Shown here: piece after piece, positions 34,689-44,699 of the stretch | Layout of the letters: every line of letters starts with the position of its first letter | How positions within the stretch are numbered: position 1 is the stretch's first letter | NCBI GenBank assembly: GCA_024648745.1 | Contig: JAHCVB010000003.1 | Span: 58,717-122,716 of the forward strand | Reading direction: 5' to 3' | Source: Sodalis sp. Psp | GTDB lineage: Bacteria > Pseudomonadota > Gammaproteobacteria > Enterobacterales > Enterobacteriaceae | Length of the DNA: 64,000 nt | Position numbers and translations under genes: made by a program | Notes under the pieces: model-generated | Seen by the model: only the letters and a program-made list of their open reading frames with translations | Told to the model about the DNA's origin: nothing | Database searches by the model: none

Positions 34689-37600
34689 TTATATCGAGCT
34701 GCTTTCCGGTTTGATGAAATGGTTGAGTGTATTATCAGAGCGCATTTGATCCTGACGCAACTGAAAGGGAGGATATGGTAATTCCATACCGTTTTCCCGG
34801 TAGCCTTCCAGAATCAGTGCATGTACTTGATGGCGCAGCGGCATTCTATGCCCCACTTCGGCGGCATACATACGCAGTTCAAACAACGGCAGACCCTGCT
34901 GTAAATCTATCAAAAATACCTCTGGCGCTGGAATTTTTAGCACCAACTGACAGTGGCGTGCTGCCTGAACTAAAATATGGGTTACTTGCTCAATATTGGC
35001 TCCTGTAGGTGCAGGCACGTGCAGTACAACGCGCGTAACGGTATCCGATAGCGACCAATTGACAAATTGCTCGGTAATAAAAGCCTTGTTGGGTACAATG
35101 ATCTCTTTCCGGTCCCAGTCGGTAATGGTGGTCGCCCGAGTATTAATTCTGGTGATATTACCGGTCAGATTACGGATAGTGACAGTATCGCCAATTCGGA
35201 TCGGTTTTTCAAACAAAATCATTAGGCCTGAGATGAAATTAGCGAAGATCTCCTGTAAACCAAATCCCAGCCCTACCCCTAATGCCGCTACCAGCCACTG
35301 TAATTTTGACCATTCGATTCCTATCATGGAGAAACCGATCAGTCCCCCAAGTAGCATTAGACCGTATTTTGTCAGGGTAGTGATGGCATAGCCTGTGCCT
35401 GGCGTCAAATCCAAATGTTGCAACAGAGCTAGTTCCAGCAAAGCAGGCAAATTGCGCACCATCTGAGTGGTAATAATAAACACTAAAATGGCGATTAACG
35501 CCGCGCCCAGTGTGATCGGCTGAACGCTATCTACCCCTTGGATAGTGGCGATGGCATCCCAGAGCGTAATGTTTTCGAGAAAACCGAATGCCGAGTGCAA
35601 TTCTGACCATAGCAAAATCACCGATAACAGCGCAATTAATGCTAGGATCGAGCGTACCAGTTGCAGCGATTGGGCACTTATGGTATCGAGATCCAGCACT
35701 TTTGCATCAACTTCTGCAGCTGCTTCATTGAGTTGCGATTGGGATAAATTTTCTTCATTACGCGCCCTTTGAGCTAGCATCTCTGCGCGGCGCTGTTTAG
35801 CGCGCTCGAAAGCGATGCGCCGCCGCTGGATAAACATCCATCGGCGGATAATGTGATAAATGATCAATAGCAAAAACCAGATGGCAACTGAGGTTTCCAG
35901 TCGTGCTAACAGTGCTTGTGCAGTAGTCAGATACCCCAGGCAAGCTGCGATAGCCGCAAAGATAGGTGCGCAAATCATTAAATTCCATAATGAATGGTTT
36001 ACGACGTTATCGCTAGTGCCGTGTTTATAGAGATATAGCGGTAGACCGGCGCGCTTCAAGCTGCTGGTCACCAGCGCTAGGCAGGCGCACAGCAGGATGA
36101 AACATAATCTTCCTAAGGTGCTAGCAAATTCTCGGTCGCTATAATCATCAAAAGTAATCAGTGCCATAATTAGCGGCACAATCATGCCAATGGACAACGT
36201 ATAATAACGCAACGCGCGTTTCACCTGCTGCCGTGGCCAGCCAAAATGCACCACAAACAGCCCCATTGGACGGGCAAAATAAGCGCACACCATAAATACC
36301 CATAGTACCGGTACTGTAGCGCTGACGCTGTAGCCGATGGCAACCGCTACTGGGTAAGGCCAGGTATGACGCAAGCCGTAACCCAGCGCTGCCCATAATA
36401 CCGGTAGTGGCAGAGCGATCAGCACAGACCACAACACGTTACGTAGAGTTAGGGAAAAATGGTCCTGGTTGACTTTGCCAACCCTACTACTAGAGCGTTC
36501 GAGAAAAGCATGGTAGTGCTGGCGAGAACTAAGGCTGAAACTAACTAGCAGCAGAGCACCGAACAGCGGAATCAACGTCTCCTGGCTAGTGAGCATCATA
36601 CCAAGCGCGCTAGTTATCTGGTTAAAGGTGTCTAGCGTTAGCAGCCGACGTAGATCTTGACCCACATGCAACGGGAAAGACAAGCTAATCGGGTTCACAT
36701 CGGCCACCCAGAACAGATAGCGATGGGCAGCCTCCTGTATCTCCTTCATGGCCTCTTCAAGCTGTCCATTAGCTACTTTCAGCTTGGTCAGCTCCAGAAT
36801 TTGGGTATCGCAGCCAATCAGTAACGAATTAAGTAAATTGCGCTGAGTAGCAAGTTGTGCATCGAGAATGCGGCATTGCGCTAACGTCAGCGATGAACCG
36901 TCGTCTTGCACGCCCCGAGCGAGTTGCGGCAGTTTATTCATTAAATCCTCGAAGTGTAGGCGCTGAACGCGCAGCTGCGCCATATCGCTGTCTAGCTGCT
37001 GCGGTTTAGGCATTTCCGGTAGCCTGGATACCTGGGCACGCAGAGTTTCCCCTAGCGCCGGAGATTCCCCCAACCATTGTGCCTGCTCACGCAGGGTGGT
37101 GAGCGCCTGGCGCACCTGCAGTGTTTGCGAGGCGGCTTGGCGCTGCTGGGAGGCGATAAGATCCATCCTCTGCGCCTGCTGATTCAGCGCAACGGAAAGC
37201 TCTCGATTGGTCTGCAGCTGACGGCTGATCGATTTAGGCAAAGTTCCGACCTGCTCCGCTAGCATTTTGGTGTGTTCCAACGCCTGCTCCGCTTCCTGCT
37301 GACGCAGGTTGTTAAGCTGATTACGCAATACCTGCAGCGTTTGATCCACCCGGTCATGTCGCTTCTTCAGTAACTCGATACGCAGCCTCGATAACTCTTG
37401 GCGGTTATTAGCGCTCAATTGGGCGAGATCTAGTTCCTCCACCTTTAGCCGACGGGCAGCTTGTTCCGCCTGAAGTGCAGTGGTACGTGCCTGCTCCAAA
37501 GGGGTGCTGGGAGTCGGCAGAATCTGAAGCTGCTGTTCTACATCGTTCAGCGCCTTGCGCGCTTCGGCTTGCTGCTGTGGCAGCAGGCTGAGCGAGTCGC

Positions 37601-38006
37601 TGATGGCACGTGTCTGATCCTGCTGCAGTTGGCCTGCTAGATCTATTAGTTGGCTATTAGCCTGCAAAAATTGTTGATTGAGTTCGCTACTAGAGAGTTT
37701 CGGATTAATGTCGGCAGGGACATCCGGCTCTCTGTCTTTTTCATCCCTTAACAGACGAGCCAAAATCGGAAAATCGTCTATAGCTTTCTGATATTCTTTA
37801 ATTTTAGCTCTAGACGCTTTGCTTTCAGCGATACTGTTCAGTGCTGACTGAAAGGCTTCGATAATCGCCGTCTGGCTGGAGGAAGTGTTATTATCCTGAG
37901 CTTGCTGCAGCTCTTTTTTGATCTGATTCTCATCAGGTAAATTAATAGCGAAAGTCAAGGTGACCACCAGCAGCCATCCCAGGAAGAAAATCATAAACAG
38001 ACGCAA
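34689..38006 (-). CDS. mscM: MscS-family miniconductance mechanosensitive channel MscM
   Basis: MscM (YjeP) is a large mechanosensitive channel that releases solutes on hypo-osmotic shock. The product has 1105 residues (E. coli 1107). The reading frame begins with a TTG at 38006, and MRLFMIFFLGWLLVVTLTFA looks like a signal peptide; ATG four codons later is an alternative. A long periplasmic coiled-coil region (about 30-470) is rich in Gln, Leu and Arg. Membrane segments follow, then the MscS pore and beta domain (GVGLGFGLQEIFANFISGL, IRIGDTVTI, VPNKAFITEQFVNWSLSD). The C-terminal end (NTLNHFIKPESSSI) differs from E. coli. It lies 32 bases after psd, as in E. coli. Confidence 0.95.
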   Translation of the reverse strand: MRLFMIFFLGWLLVVTLTFAINLPDENQIKKELQQAQDNNTSSSQTAIIEAFQSALNSIAESKASRAKIKEYQKAIDDFPILARLLRDEKDREPDVPADINPKLSSSELNQQFLQANSQLIDLAGQLQQDQTRAISDSLSLLPQQQAEARKALNDVEQQLQILPTPSTPLEQARTTALQAEQAARRLKVEELDLAQLSANNRQELSRLRIELLKKRHDRVDQTLQVLRNQLNNLRQQEAEQALEHTKMLAEQVGTLPKSISRQLQTNRELSVALNQQAQRMDLIASQQRQAASQTLQVRQALTTLREQAQWLGESPALGETLRAQVSRLPEMPKPQQLDSDMAQLRVQRLHFEDLMNKLPQLARGVQDDGSSLTLAQCRILDAQLATQRNLLNSLLIGCDTQILELTKLKVANGQLEEAMKEIQEAAHRYLFWVADVNPISLSFPLHVGQDLRRLLTLDTFNQITSALGMMLTSQETLIPLFGALLLVSFSLSSRQHYHAFLERSSSRVGKVNQDHFSLTLRNVLWSVLIALPLPVLWAALGYGLRHTWPYPVAVAIGYSVSATVPVLWVFMVCAYFARPMGLFVVHFGWPRQQVKRALRYYTLSIGMIVPLIMALITFDDYSDREFASTLGRLCFILLCACLALVTSSLKRAGLPLYLYKHGTSDNVVNHSLWNLMICAPIFAAIAACLGYLTTAQALLARLETSVAIWFLLLIIYHIIRRWMFIQRRRIAFERAKQRRAEMLAQRARNEENLSQSQLNEAAAEVDAKVLDLDTISAQSLQLVRSILALIALLSVILLWSELHSAFGFLENITLWDAIATIQGVDSVQPITLGAALIAILVFIITTQMVRNLPALLELALLQHLDLTPGTGYAITTLTKYGLMLLGGLIGFSMIGIEWSKLQWLVAALGVGLGFGLQEIFANFISGLMILFEKPIRIGDTVTIRNLTGNITRINTRATTITDWDRKEIIVPNKAFITEQFVNWSLSDTVTRVVLHVPAPTGANIEQVTHILVQAARHCQLVLKIPAPEVFLIDLQQGLPLFELRMYAAEVGHRMPLRHQVHALILEGYRENGMELPYPPFQLRQDQMRSDNTLNHFIKPESSSI

Positions 38007-38038
38007 AGTAAAATTTCTCTTGGTTAACCGTGGGTGAC

Positions 38039-38926
38039 TCAGGTCATCGGGCTATCATTCTGCGTAGTGCCGTAAGCTAACCGTTGTCCAACGCGAGTAA
38101 CATAATAAATATGAAGATGATCGCCAAACAGCACATTTTTTCCGGAGAACAAATTGATGACGGTAGAACCTAGCTTAAAGCGTCCCATTTCCTGACCTTT
38201 GAGCAATACTACTGCATTAACGCTATCCGAGTGTGGATAACTCCAGCGCCTAATAATGCCCAATCGTGGTGGTGTGATGGTTCCAGCCCAGACAGTCTCG
38301 ATACTGCCAACGATGGTTGCGCCCACTAGAATTTGCGCCATGGGGCCAAAATCGGTATCGAACAGACAGATAAGTCGTTCATTGCGGGCAAATAAATTGG
38401 GAATATTGGCCACGGTCAACGGATTAACTGAAAACAACTCGCCCGGCACATGTAGCATTTCTCGCAATACACCGTTGCATGGCATATGAACGCGATGATA
38501 GTCTCGCGGTGCCAGATAGGTGATGGCGAAACTGCCATCACGAAAGTACGAGGTTAGCGATTCATTTCCGGCCAGTAGAGCCTGTAGACTATAGTGATGT
38601 CCTTTTACCTGAAACACCTGCTCACTTTCGATAAGGCCGAACTGGGATATAATCCCGTCTGCCGGCAGCACTAGCATCGATGGATCAGTATCGATGGGAC
38701 GAGCATTATCGTGAAGAGGTCGCATGAAGAAATCGTTAAAGGTCGGGTAGGCGGATACATTTGGATACCGCGCTTCCTGCATATTGACGTTATATACGTA
38801 CACAAACAGAGTGGTGAACCCACGGGTGAGCCAGCCACCTCGGCGTGCTGCTCCCCATCCGGCTAACTCCGTCAACCACCGCTTAGGCAGTAAGCGTTGT
38901 AACGCTATTTTTATTCTATCCAGCAT
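38039..38926 (-). CDS. psd: Phosphatidylserine decarboxylase proenzyme
   Basis: Psd decarboxylates phosphatidylserine to phosphatidylethanolamine at the inner membrane. The pyruvoyl cofactor forms by self-cleavage in the LGST motif, present as [13 protein letters not shown] near the C-terminus. The chain is 295 residues against 322 in E. coli; the missing part is the variable tail after the alpha subunit core. HRVHMPCNG and [17 protein letters not shown] are conserved. The start follows gaggtctcc. Confidence 0.95.
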   Translation of the reverse strand: MLDRIKIALQRLLPKRWLTELAGWGAARRGGWLTRGFTTLFVYVYNVNMQEARYPNVSAYPTFNDFFMRPLHDNARPIDTDPSMLVLPADGIISQFGLIESEQVFQVKGHHYSLQALLAGNESLTSYFRDGSFAITYLAPRDYHRVHMPCNGVLREMLHVPGELFSVNPLTVANIPNLFARNERLICLFDTDFGPMAQILVGATIVGSIETVWAGTITPPRLGIIRRWSYPHSDSVNAVVLLKGQEMGRFKLGSTVINLFSGKNVLFGDHLHIYYVTRVGQRLAYGTTQNDSPMT

Positions 38927-39009
38927 GGAGACCTCTTACGTACGTAATTTATTAGGTTGCCAAAGAGCTACATTGTACCGGCAGCGGTGGTAAATGTCAG
39001 CGCTCCAAC

Positions 39010-39850
39010 CATCCCATCATAATGATGTATGAGCATTGACTTGCGCCATTCATGTTGTCATAGATGCGGTGATAATTATTAAAAAGTTCTTCAGACAATG
39101 GTTTTTCTTGCCATTGTCCTGCTGGGACTAGTATCATGATAACAGTCGTGGAATTTGCAAACCCAGATAATCCTTAAACTTGACAAAATCCCAGGTGATT
39201 TGTTCTAACTACTTACGCCAGACTGGTCAGCGAAGATATTGTAGTGCGACTGGCCAGCGATGTTGAAAGGAGCCATGTTCCTATCCGATATAACTGGATT
39301 CTAGTAGTACTCAGTACTCAACGCGACGATAAGAGACCTGCTGTTTTACTGTTTGTCAGACCGATATGACTAATAGGTCAGTTTATTCACTATTATAAGC
39401 GATTCTATTTAACAGATTTACAGATGGTGGTTAATAATATTCTGAGACAGTTGGAGCACAGTAGGACATACACAATAACGATTTGGTCCATATTGGCAGA
39501 AAGTGGATTCACGCTGTCATAAACGTCAGAGTAGGTTAGTACTGAACAGTGCAACTCACTTTAATGATTCCAATGATCCTAGACAATTACTCGATGCTAG
39601 TGAGCTACACGACTCAGTCGTCGATAACTAAGAATTCAGTGTGCGGCTGCAGATTGAAGTAAGACGTGGCTGCAATATATACCACACCATTAGTATACGC
39701 ATCGAAGCGGCTAACATTGATTATCTGATTTGTTGCCGCTGCGTTTATACTCTTGAAGATGACGGTGATGGTTGGTTTATACTTGGAGGTTCCTGACTCT
39801 AAGACAATGTATTTTACCATTGCATTACTTGGCACAGATGAATTTCCCAT
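39010..39850 (-). pseudogene. rsgA: rsgA fossil (ribosome small subunit biogenesis GTPase)
   Basis: E. coli has rsgA between psd and orn on this strand. Broken pieces remain here. IFADQSGVSS (39211-39238) matches the P-loop segment IFAGQSGVGKSS with the P-loop Lys gone and a stop behind. ITWDFVKFKDYLGL (39143-39199) matches [32 protein letters not shown] (about 39055-39090) matches the C-terminal RFENYHRILESM. A weaker N-terminal trace (VSRFDAYTNGVVY) lies near 39690-39720. Frameshifts and an internal deletion make it non-functional. Confidence 0.8.
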
Positions 39851-39922
39851 GGTAATAAAAGCAATTATTATACACGATCTTCTTACTAGAGAAGAAGTAA
39901 GGTATTGTTCTACGAAAAACTC

Positions 39923-40468
39923 ATGTCAGTAAATGATAACAATCTAATTTGGATAGATCTGGAAATGACCGGGCTAGATCCTGAGCGTGATCGCATTATC
40001 GAAATCGCTACCCTGGTCACTGATGCCAATCTGAACATTCTGGCAGAAGGGCCGGTACTGGCGATACATCAATCTGAAGTGCAACTGGCATTGATGGATG
40101 ACTGGAATGTGCGTACCCACACAGCCAGTGGGCTAATAGACCGTGTCCGACATAGTCAGTTGGATGAAGATGCAGTAGTAGCGCACACGCTGACGTTTTT
40201 AGCTAAATGGGTGCCTGACAGAAAATCACCGATTTGCGGCAGCAATATCGGCCAAGATCGGCGCTTTTTATTCCATTACATGCCGGAGCTAGAAAGGTAT
40301 TTCCATTATCGTTACCTGGATGTCAGTACTCTTAAAGAGCTAGCACGCCGCTGGAAGCCAGATATTTTGACTGGGCTGAAAAAGAAAAATACCCATCAGG
40401 CGCTGGATGATATTCGTGAGTCAGTGGCAGAACTATCCTACTACCGCGAACATTTCATCTGCCTGTAA
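39923..40468 (+). CDS. orn: Oligoribonuclease
   Basis: Orn degrades 2-5 nt RNA oligomers to mononucleotides and is essential in E. coli. From the ATG at 39923 it is 181 residues, the E. coli length. The DEDDh exonuclease residues are present: [17 protein letters not shown] and [14 protein letters not shown] at 39905 in frame sits too close to the taagg ribosome-binding site and adds residues absent from the family. The usual CGNSIGQD reads CGSNIGQD, a harmless-looking swap. Confidence 0.95.
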   Translation: MSVNDNNLIWIDLEMTGLDPERDRIIEIATLVTDANLNILAEGPVLAIHQSEVQLALMDDWNVRTHTASGLIDRVRHSQLDEDAVVAHTLTFLAKWVPDRKSPICGSNIGQDRRFLFHYMPELERYFHYRYLDVSTLKELARRWKPDILTGLKKKNTHQALDDIRESVAELSYYREHFICL

Positions 40469-40566
40469 TCTATCAGCGACGAAGGACGAAGAAGGAGCAA
40501 GACGAGTGAGTGTGGCTATTTTTTGCTTCAGTTGCATCAGTTTAGGTGTTTTTGTCGCTGAAATGC

Positions 40567-40594
40567 TTGCAGTCAGACACATTTCCCATATAAT
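40567..40594 (+). promoter_or_regulatory. Promoter of tRNA-Gly
   Basis: TTGCAG (40567-40572) and TATAAT (40589-40594) are spaced by 16 bases. A C-rich discriminator (tagccc) follows, typical of stringently controlled stable-RNA promoters. The tRNA starts 43 bases after the -10 box. Confidence 0.75.
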
Positions 40595-40636
40595 TAGCCC
40601 TTTGTAATGCCACACTTTCCAGCGTTTATGCTTACA

Positions 40637-40711
40637 GCGGGAATAGCTCAGTGGTAGAGCACAATCTTGCCAAGGTTGGGGTCGCGAGTTCGAATCTCGT
40701 TTCCCGCTCCA
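40637..40711 (+). tRNA. tRNA-Gly (anticodon GCC)
   Basis: The cloverleaf is complete. The acceptor gcgggaa pairs with ttcccgc, the D arm is gctcagtggtagagc, and the anticodon arm caatc-ttgccaa-ggttg gives anticodon GCC. The T arm is gcgagttcgaatctcgt, with discriminator T and encoded CCA at 40709-40711. E. coli has three tandem copies (glyV, glyX, glyY) after orn; only one remains here. Confidence 0.97.
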
Positions 40712-40828
40712 AAGTCGTGTTTAACAGCAGGTTAGGGGTTTATAATATAAAATAAGGCCTGATTCCCTTTTTAATTGTAATAGATAGTATTAGCATATTT
40801 CGTGTTCTTACATAACACGATTGTTTTG

Positions 40829-40870
40829 CTGTCCGCACTTATTGATATATGTGCTGGCAGTTTTTCTTTT
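40829..40870 (+). terminator. Candidate terminator downstream of tRNA-Gly
   Basis: ctgtccgcac (40829-40838) pairs with gtgctggcag (40851-40860) with one mismatch and a wobble, followed by five T residues. A separate perfect hairpin cgtgtt/aacacg lies just upstream at 40801-40819. The rest of the gap to tsaE (to 41244) shows no gene; the E. coli neighbours queG and nnr are missing. Confidence 0.55.
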
Positions 40871-41244
40871 TGGTAAGCGGATTTGTTGGTGAGTTTGGCA
40901 AAGATCTTGCTAATGAAGTATCTGGGTATGGATGAGTATAGTAGTAAGTTAGTTAAGTGAGTAATTTTTTATTACCAAAGGTATTTGCAGTACCTGTTTC
41001 TGTTGTTTGTTACAATTTATAAACAGAATAGTCCACAGAATGCTTCTCGCACGATGTTAGGAAGTGCTTTACTCTATAATTATAAAAGAGATTTCTATTC
41101 TTATGTACCTTTATGCACCATAAATATTAAAGTGGGAAGGTTGTTTAGATTTTCTGTGGCTATTAAGGTTGTAGCATAGTGGTCCATTTTATATGGCCAT
41201 CACTAAATCTACGTTGATTAAGTGTCCATTTTAGAAACCAGATT

Positions 41245-41925
41245 ATGAAAAAATATATAGTATTTCTGCCAAACGAAATGGCGAGCGCCTTCTTTGGGGC
41301 AGCATTGGCTATTACCTGCCAGCGAACTTGTGTTATTTACCTTTGTGGTGATCTCGGGGTCGGAAAAACTACGTTTTGCCGGGGTTTTTTGCGTGCATTG
41401 GGTCATACGGGGAATGTGAAAAGCCCGACCTATCTCTTGGTTGAATCCTACGTGTTGCCTAGCTGGACAGTTTATCATTTCGATCTTTATCGATTGGCGA
41501 ATGCAGAGGAGCTAGACTGTATGGGTATACGTGACTATTTTAATGACACCGCTCTATATTTGGTGGAATGGCCACAGCGAGGAAAGGGTATCCTGCCAAC
41601 GGCGGATATCGAGTTAACACTTCATTACCAAGGAGATGGCCGGCAAGCAGAAGTACAAGCCTTCAGCGCCACCGGAGAGTGTGTCCTGGATCAGTTATTA
41701 CTTTGGGATTGGGATGCTGAAGTTAAGAATGGTACTAGCGTTAGTTTTAAGCGTGATCCTAGGGGACAGTCAATGGTTAAAACGCTTGGCGATATTAAAC
41801 GTTTCCAGCGTCTATTCAGACGATACGGCGATGGACAAACAGAATCTGCGTCTTGGTTGTTTAAACTGATTCATAAATCAGTTAAGCCTTCTTTAATCCC
41901 ATGTGATAATAGCGGAAAGTCCTAA
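41245..41925 (+). CDS. tsaE: tRNA t6A threonylcarbamoyladenosine biosynthesis ATPase TsaE, extended into amiB fossil
   Basis: TsaE is the ATPase that with TsaB and TsaD (not in this window) transfers threonylcarbamoyl to A37 of ANN-decoding tRNAs; TsaC is at 62378. Walker A GDLGVGKTT is at residues 35-43, with SPTYLLVE, YHFDLYRL and LVEWP behind it. The family normally ends near residue 153, but this frame runs to 226. The extra 70 residues align with early AmiB: LLLWDWDAEVKNGTSVSF, then QSMVKTLGDIKRF against QSKRTVALDIKQ. The native stop has apparently been lost and the frame joined to decayed amiB. The core is intact, so activity is plausible if the tail is tolerated. Confidence 0.9.
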   Translation: MKKYIVFLPNEMASAFFGAALAITCQRTCVIYLCGDLGVGKTTFCRGFLRALGHTGNVKSPTYLLVESYVLPSWTVYHFDLYRLANAEELDCMGIRDYFNDTALYLVEWPQRGKGILPTADIELTLHYQGDGRQAEVQAFSATGECVLDQLLLWDWDAEVKNGTSVSFKRDPRGQSMVKTLGDIKRFQRLFRRYGDGQTESASWLFKLIHKSVKPSLIPCDNSGKS

Positions 41926-41940
41926 TGGAGTGTCACGGTA
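41700..41940 (+). pseudogene. amiB: amiB fossil (N-acetylmuramoyl-L-alanine amidase), fused to tsaE
   Basis: In E. coli amiB follows tsaE and precedes mutL. Here its first part is read in frame with tsaE (WDAEVKNGTSVSF, QSMVKTLGDIK). Then one frame over, at about 41838-41869, comes DKQNLRL, matching AmiB AQTLRLVVDL. Beyond this the zinc amidase domain is absent; the sequence jumps to mutL debris. The gene is a small, dead remnant. Loss would remove one of the septum-splitting amidases. Confidence 0.7.
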
Positions 41941-41943
41941 GAC

Positions 41944-43296
41944 GATGGAGGGTACCAGTTCAGTTTCACGTCTGACGTTAACGTCGTGCCTCGCTGCCAG
42001 AAGTAAGGCCAAGTATGAACTGAAGATGGCCCAAAGCCTAGCCGACCTGCCCACTTGGGATGACGGTAGAAATTCTGGACTTGTTATGTCACTCCTGTGG
42101 CGGTATAAATTTATGCTCACTGAAAAGATCTAATTTACTCATACGGATGCCGGTGAGGTGGTCGCCGAGTCACTCTGGCTCGATTCGATGTAATATTTAC
42201 TTTTAGTATAACGGAAACGCTGCGTAGTATCGGGAAATCGGCCAGAAAAACCAGTATCATATACGTAGGATAAGTGGACTGTGTGGCCCAGAGTGTTTTG
42301 GGCTCTTAAGCGTGGAAGCACAGTGTCAGCTATCCATTACCGGGTATCGATCCGCCGATAATCTACCAGAGATATAGTACAGTTTGTCAATCAGTGCATG
42401 ATACGCGACAAATTAATCAAGCACGCTATTCGTTAAGCTGCTAGAAGCAGCTGGCGGAGGTACAACCGCCGGCCTTTATACTATTCCTTGATGTGGATCT
42501 TCAGCAGGTAGATGGAAGATCCATTCTGCTAAACATGAAGTACGGTTTTATCAGGTGCGTCTGGTGCATGATTTATTTATCATGTAGATTGTTCGTCCTT
42601 CAGCGTAATTGTGTTATTGGCTTTCGGTTGGTAGAGGTGTATCGCATACCGAAAAATCACTAGAAGTCTGGACAAAACTATTTTTCTCTGTCTACAGTTC
42701 TGCGAGAAACCAGGCAAGCGGCAGAAGCAAGAGACAGGGATTGTACCCACCAAAGTGACGCGGTCAGGAGGCTCAATTAGGTGCTACCATCAACAAAAAG
42801 ATGACGTTTATTGGCAACCAGTTCAGAGTTCTCACCTATCACAGGGCGAGAAACTAGTGCAACACAATATTTTCCCTTGGTACTCAGTGATGTTCAGCCG
42901 CCTGTTAGCTACCTGAGAGCATTTAGCAAAAACAAGTGGTGATCCTGATTCAACCGGTCGCCGGCAATCTTCATAATAGTTTTGGGAGAGTGTTAATCTT
43001 GGTAGTGTCCTACCATACGCTGATGGAATTTGTGGACAACCTGATTCTGTTCTCGCTTTCGGTTGCAGAAAGCTGTCTATTCGAGTGTCAGCCGATACTA
43101 GTCGATGACATCAGATTGTAGCCTTAGTTTGTCCCACCACCTACAATGCGAGACGATTTCCTGGAGCCATTACCGGGCAATATACTTACTTGCTAAAATG
43201 GAACGACCATGTCCTCATTGGGTGCATGTCCAACCTGACGAGCTTTTAGTAACAGTAAATTTAGAAACCGCTATCAAAGCATTAAACAATGATTAA
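41944..43296 (+). pseudogene. mutL: mutL fossil (DNA mismatch repair)
   Basis: Frameshifted pieces of MutL run up to miaA, the E. coli neighbour. SSVSRLTLTSCLA (41957-42000) matches ISSVSRLTLTSRTA, and KFMLTEKI with FTHTDA (about 42105-42150) matches KFLRTEKTEFNHIDE. NSFGRVLILVVSYHTLMEF and LSVAESCL (about 42970-43080) match SFGRVLTIVHSDCALLE and LPVAERWL. The C-terminus [20 protein letters not shown] ends at 43296. The N-terminal ATP-binding half (including GEVVERP) is deleted. The stop overlaps the miaA start by eight bases. Confidence 0.88.
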
Positions 43297-44239
43297 ACCG
43301 ACCTCGCAACGTTGGCCCCAATCTATCTTTCTGATGGGGCCTACTGCTTCTGGCAAAACTGCTCTTGCAATGGCGCTGCGCCAGCGACTTCCGGTGGAGA
43401 TCATCAGCGTTGATTCTGCATTGATCTATCGTGGTATGAATATCGGAACAGCCAAACCTAGTGCTGAGGAGCTGACGCTGGCGCCACATCGTCTAATAAA
43501 TATCCGCGATCCGGCTGAATTTTATTCAGCAGCGGATTTCTGCCATGATGCGCTTAAGGAAATGACTAAGATCATTGAATCTGGCCGTATACCGTTACTA
43601 GTTGGCGGAACCATGTTCTACTTCAAGGCATTGCTGAATGGATTATCCCCCTTGCCTCCAGCAGATCAAGAAGTACGTGCGTGCATTGAACGTGAGGCGG
43701 AAATAATAGGTTGGACGAAGTTACACCAAAAATTGCAACAGATTGATCCGATTTCAGCAAGTTGTATTCATCCTAATGATTCACAGCGATTGTTGCGGGC
43801 ACTGGAAGTTTTTTTTATTTCAGGTAGCACTCTAACGGAACTAACAAAAATGTCCAGTGAAACACTGGCATATCGAGTATACCAATTCGCCATCGTGCCG
43901 TTTGACCGAGTATTACTGCATCAGCGTATTGAGAAACGTTTTCATCAGATGTTGGCTACAGGTTTCGAGAATGAAGTCAGTACGCTTTTTTCCAGGGGTG
44001 ATCTTCACAGAAAGATGCCATCAATTCGTTGTGTCGGTTACCGACAGATGTGGTCATATTTAACTGGTGAAATCAATTATGCTGATATGGTATTTCAAGG
44101 GATTTGCGCGACACGACAACTAGCTAAGCACCAGATGACCTGGCTGCGGAGGTGGCGTGGTGTTTATTGGTTAGATGACAATGAACCTAGCGCTGCACTT
44201 AACAGTGTATTACAGGTTGTTAGTGCACAGGTTAGATGA
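43289..44239 (+). CDS. miaA: tRNA dimethylallyltransferase
   Basis: MiaA transfers dimethylallyl to N6 of A37 in UNN-decoding tRNAs, the first step to ms2i6A. The protein is 316 residues, the E. coli length. The P-loop [10 protein letters not shown] lies near residue 15. [38 protein letters not shown] and [14 protein letters not shown] are conserved. The start overlaps the end of the mutL fossil, showing how the old operon packing has been kept. hfq follows 116 bases downstream. Confidence 0.97.
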   Translation: MIKPTSQRWPQSIFLMGPTASGKTALAMALRQRLPVEIISVDSALIYRGMNIGTAKPSAEELTLAPHRLINIRDPAEFYSAADFCHDALKEMTKIIESGRIPLLVGGTMFYFKALLNGLSPLPPADQEVRACIEREAEIIGWTKLHQKLQQIDPISASCIHPNDSQRLLRALEVFFISGSTLTELTKMSSETLAYRVYQFAIVPFDRVLLHQRIEKRFHQMLATGFENEVSTLFSRGDLHRKMPSIRCVGYRQMWSYLTGEINYADMVFQGICATRQLAKHQMTWLRRWRGVYWLDDNEPSAALNSVLQVVSAQVR

Positions 44240-44355
44240 TTGTGTACAATTGATTGATAGTATTGAATGCGCCTGTTTACAACGGATACTTTATTTAGAG
44301 CTACATGGTTCTTATTACAAGCACAATAAGTATATTAAGGAAAGGAAAAGACAGA

Positions 44356-44682
44356 ATGGCTAAGGGGCAATCTTTGCAAGATCCGTTCTTAAACGCTTTG
44401 CGTCGGGAACGTGTTCCAGTTTCTATTTATTTAGTAAATGGCATTAAACTGCAGGGCCAGATTGAATCTTTCGATCAGTTTGTTATTTTGTTAAAAAATA
44501 CGGTCAGCCAGATGGTATATAAGCATGCTATTTCTACCGTCGTACCGACGCGTTCCGTATCTCATCATAATAATACGAGTAATAGCTCTAGTACTTACCA
44601 TCATGGTAGCATCCTTGCTGCGCAATTAACGCAATCAGAGAGCGATAATGCCGCATTAAGACGCATCCATATTGACTATTAG
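44356..44682 (+). CDS. hfq: RNA-binding protein Hfq
   Basis: Hfq is the hexameric Sm-like ring that pairs small RNAs with mRNAs. From the ATG at 44356 (behind aaggaaaag) it is 108 residues; E. coli has 102. The core [34 protein letters not shown] (Sm1) and YKHAIS (Sm2) is unchanged. The disordered C-terminal tail is Ser/Asn/His-rich and differs from E. coli. A longer frame from 44305 is not family-like. hflX, next in E. coli, is a fossil. Confidence 0.96.
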   Translation: MAKGQSLQDPFLNALRRERVPVSIYLVNGIKLQGQIESFDQFVILLKNTVSQMVYKHAISTVVPTRSVSHHNNTSNSSSTYHHGSILAAQLTQSESDNAALRRIHIDY

Positions 44683-44699
44683 CGTGCTGCGATGCGGCT

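Noticed and set aside
34996..35391. Open frame of 131 codons antisense to mscM
   Set aside because: It lies wholly opposite the conserved MscS domain, and its residue pattern is that of a reverse-complement shadow.
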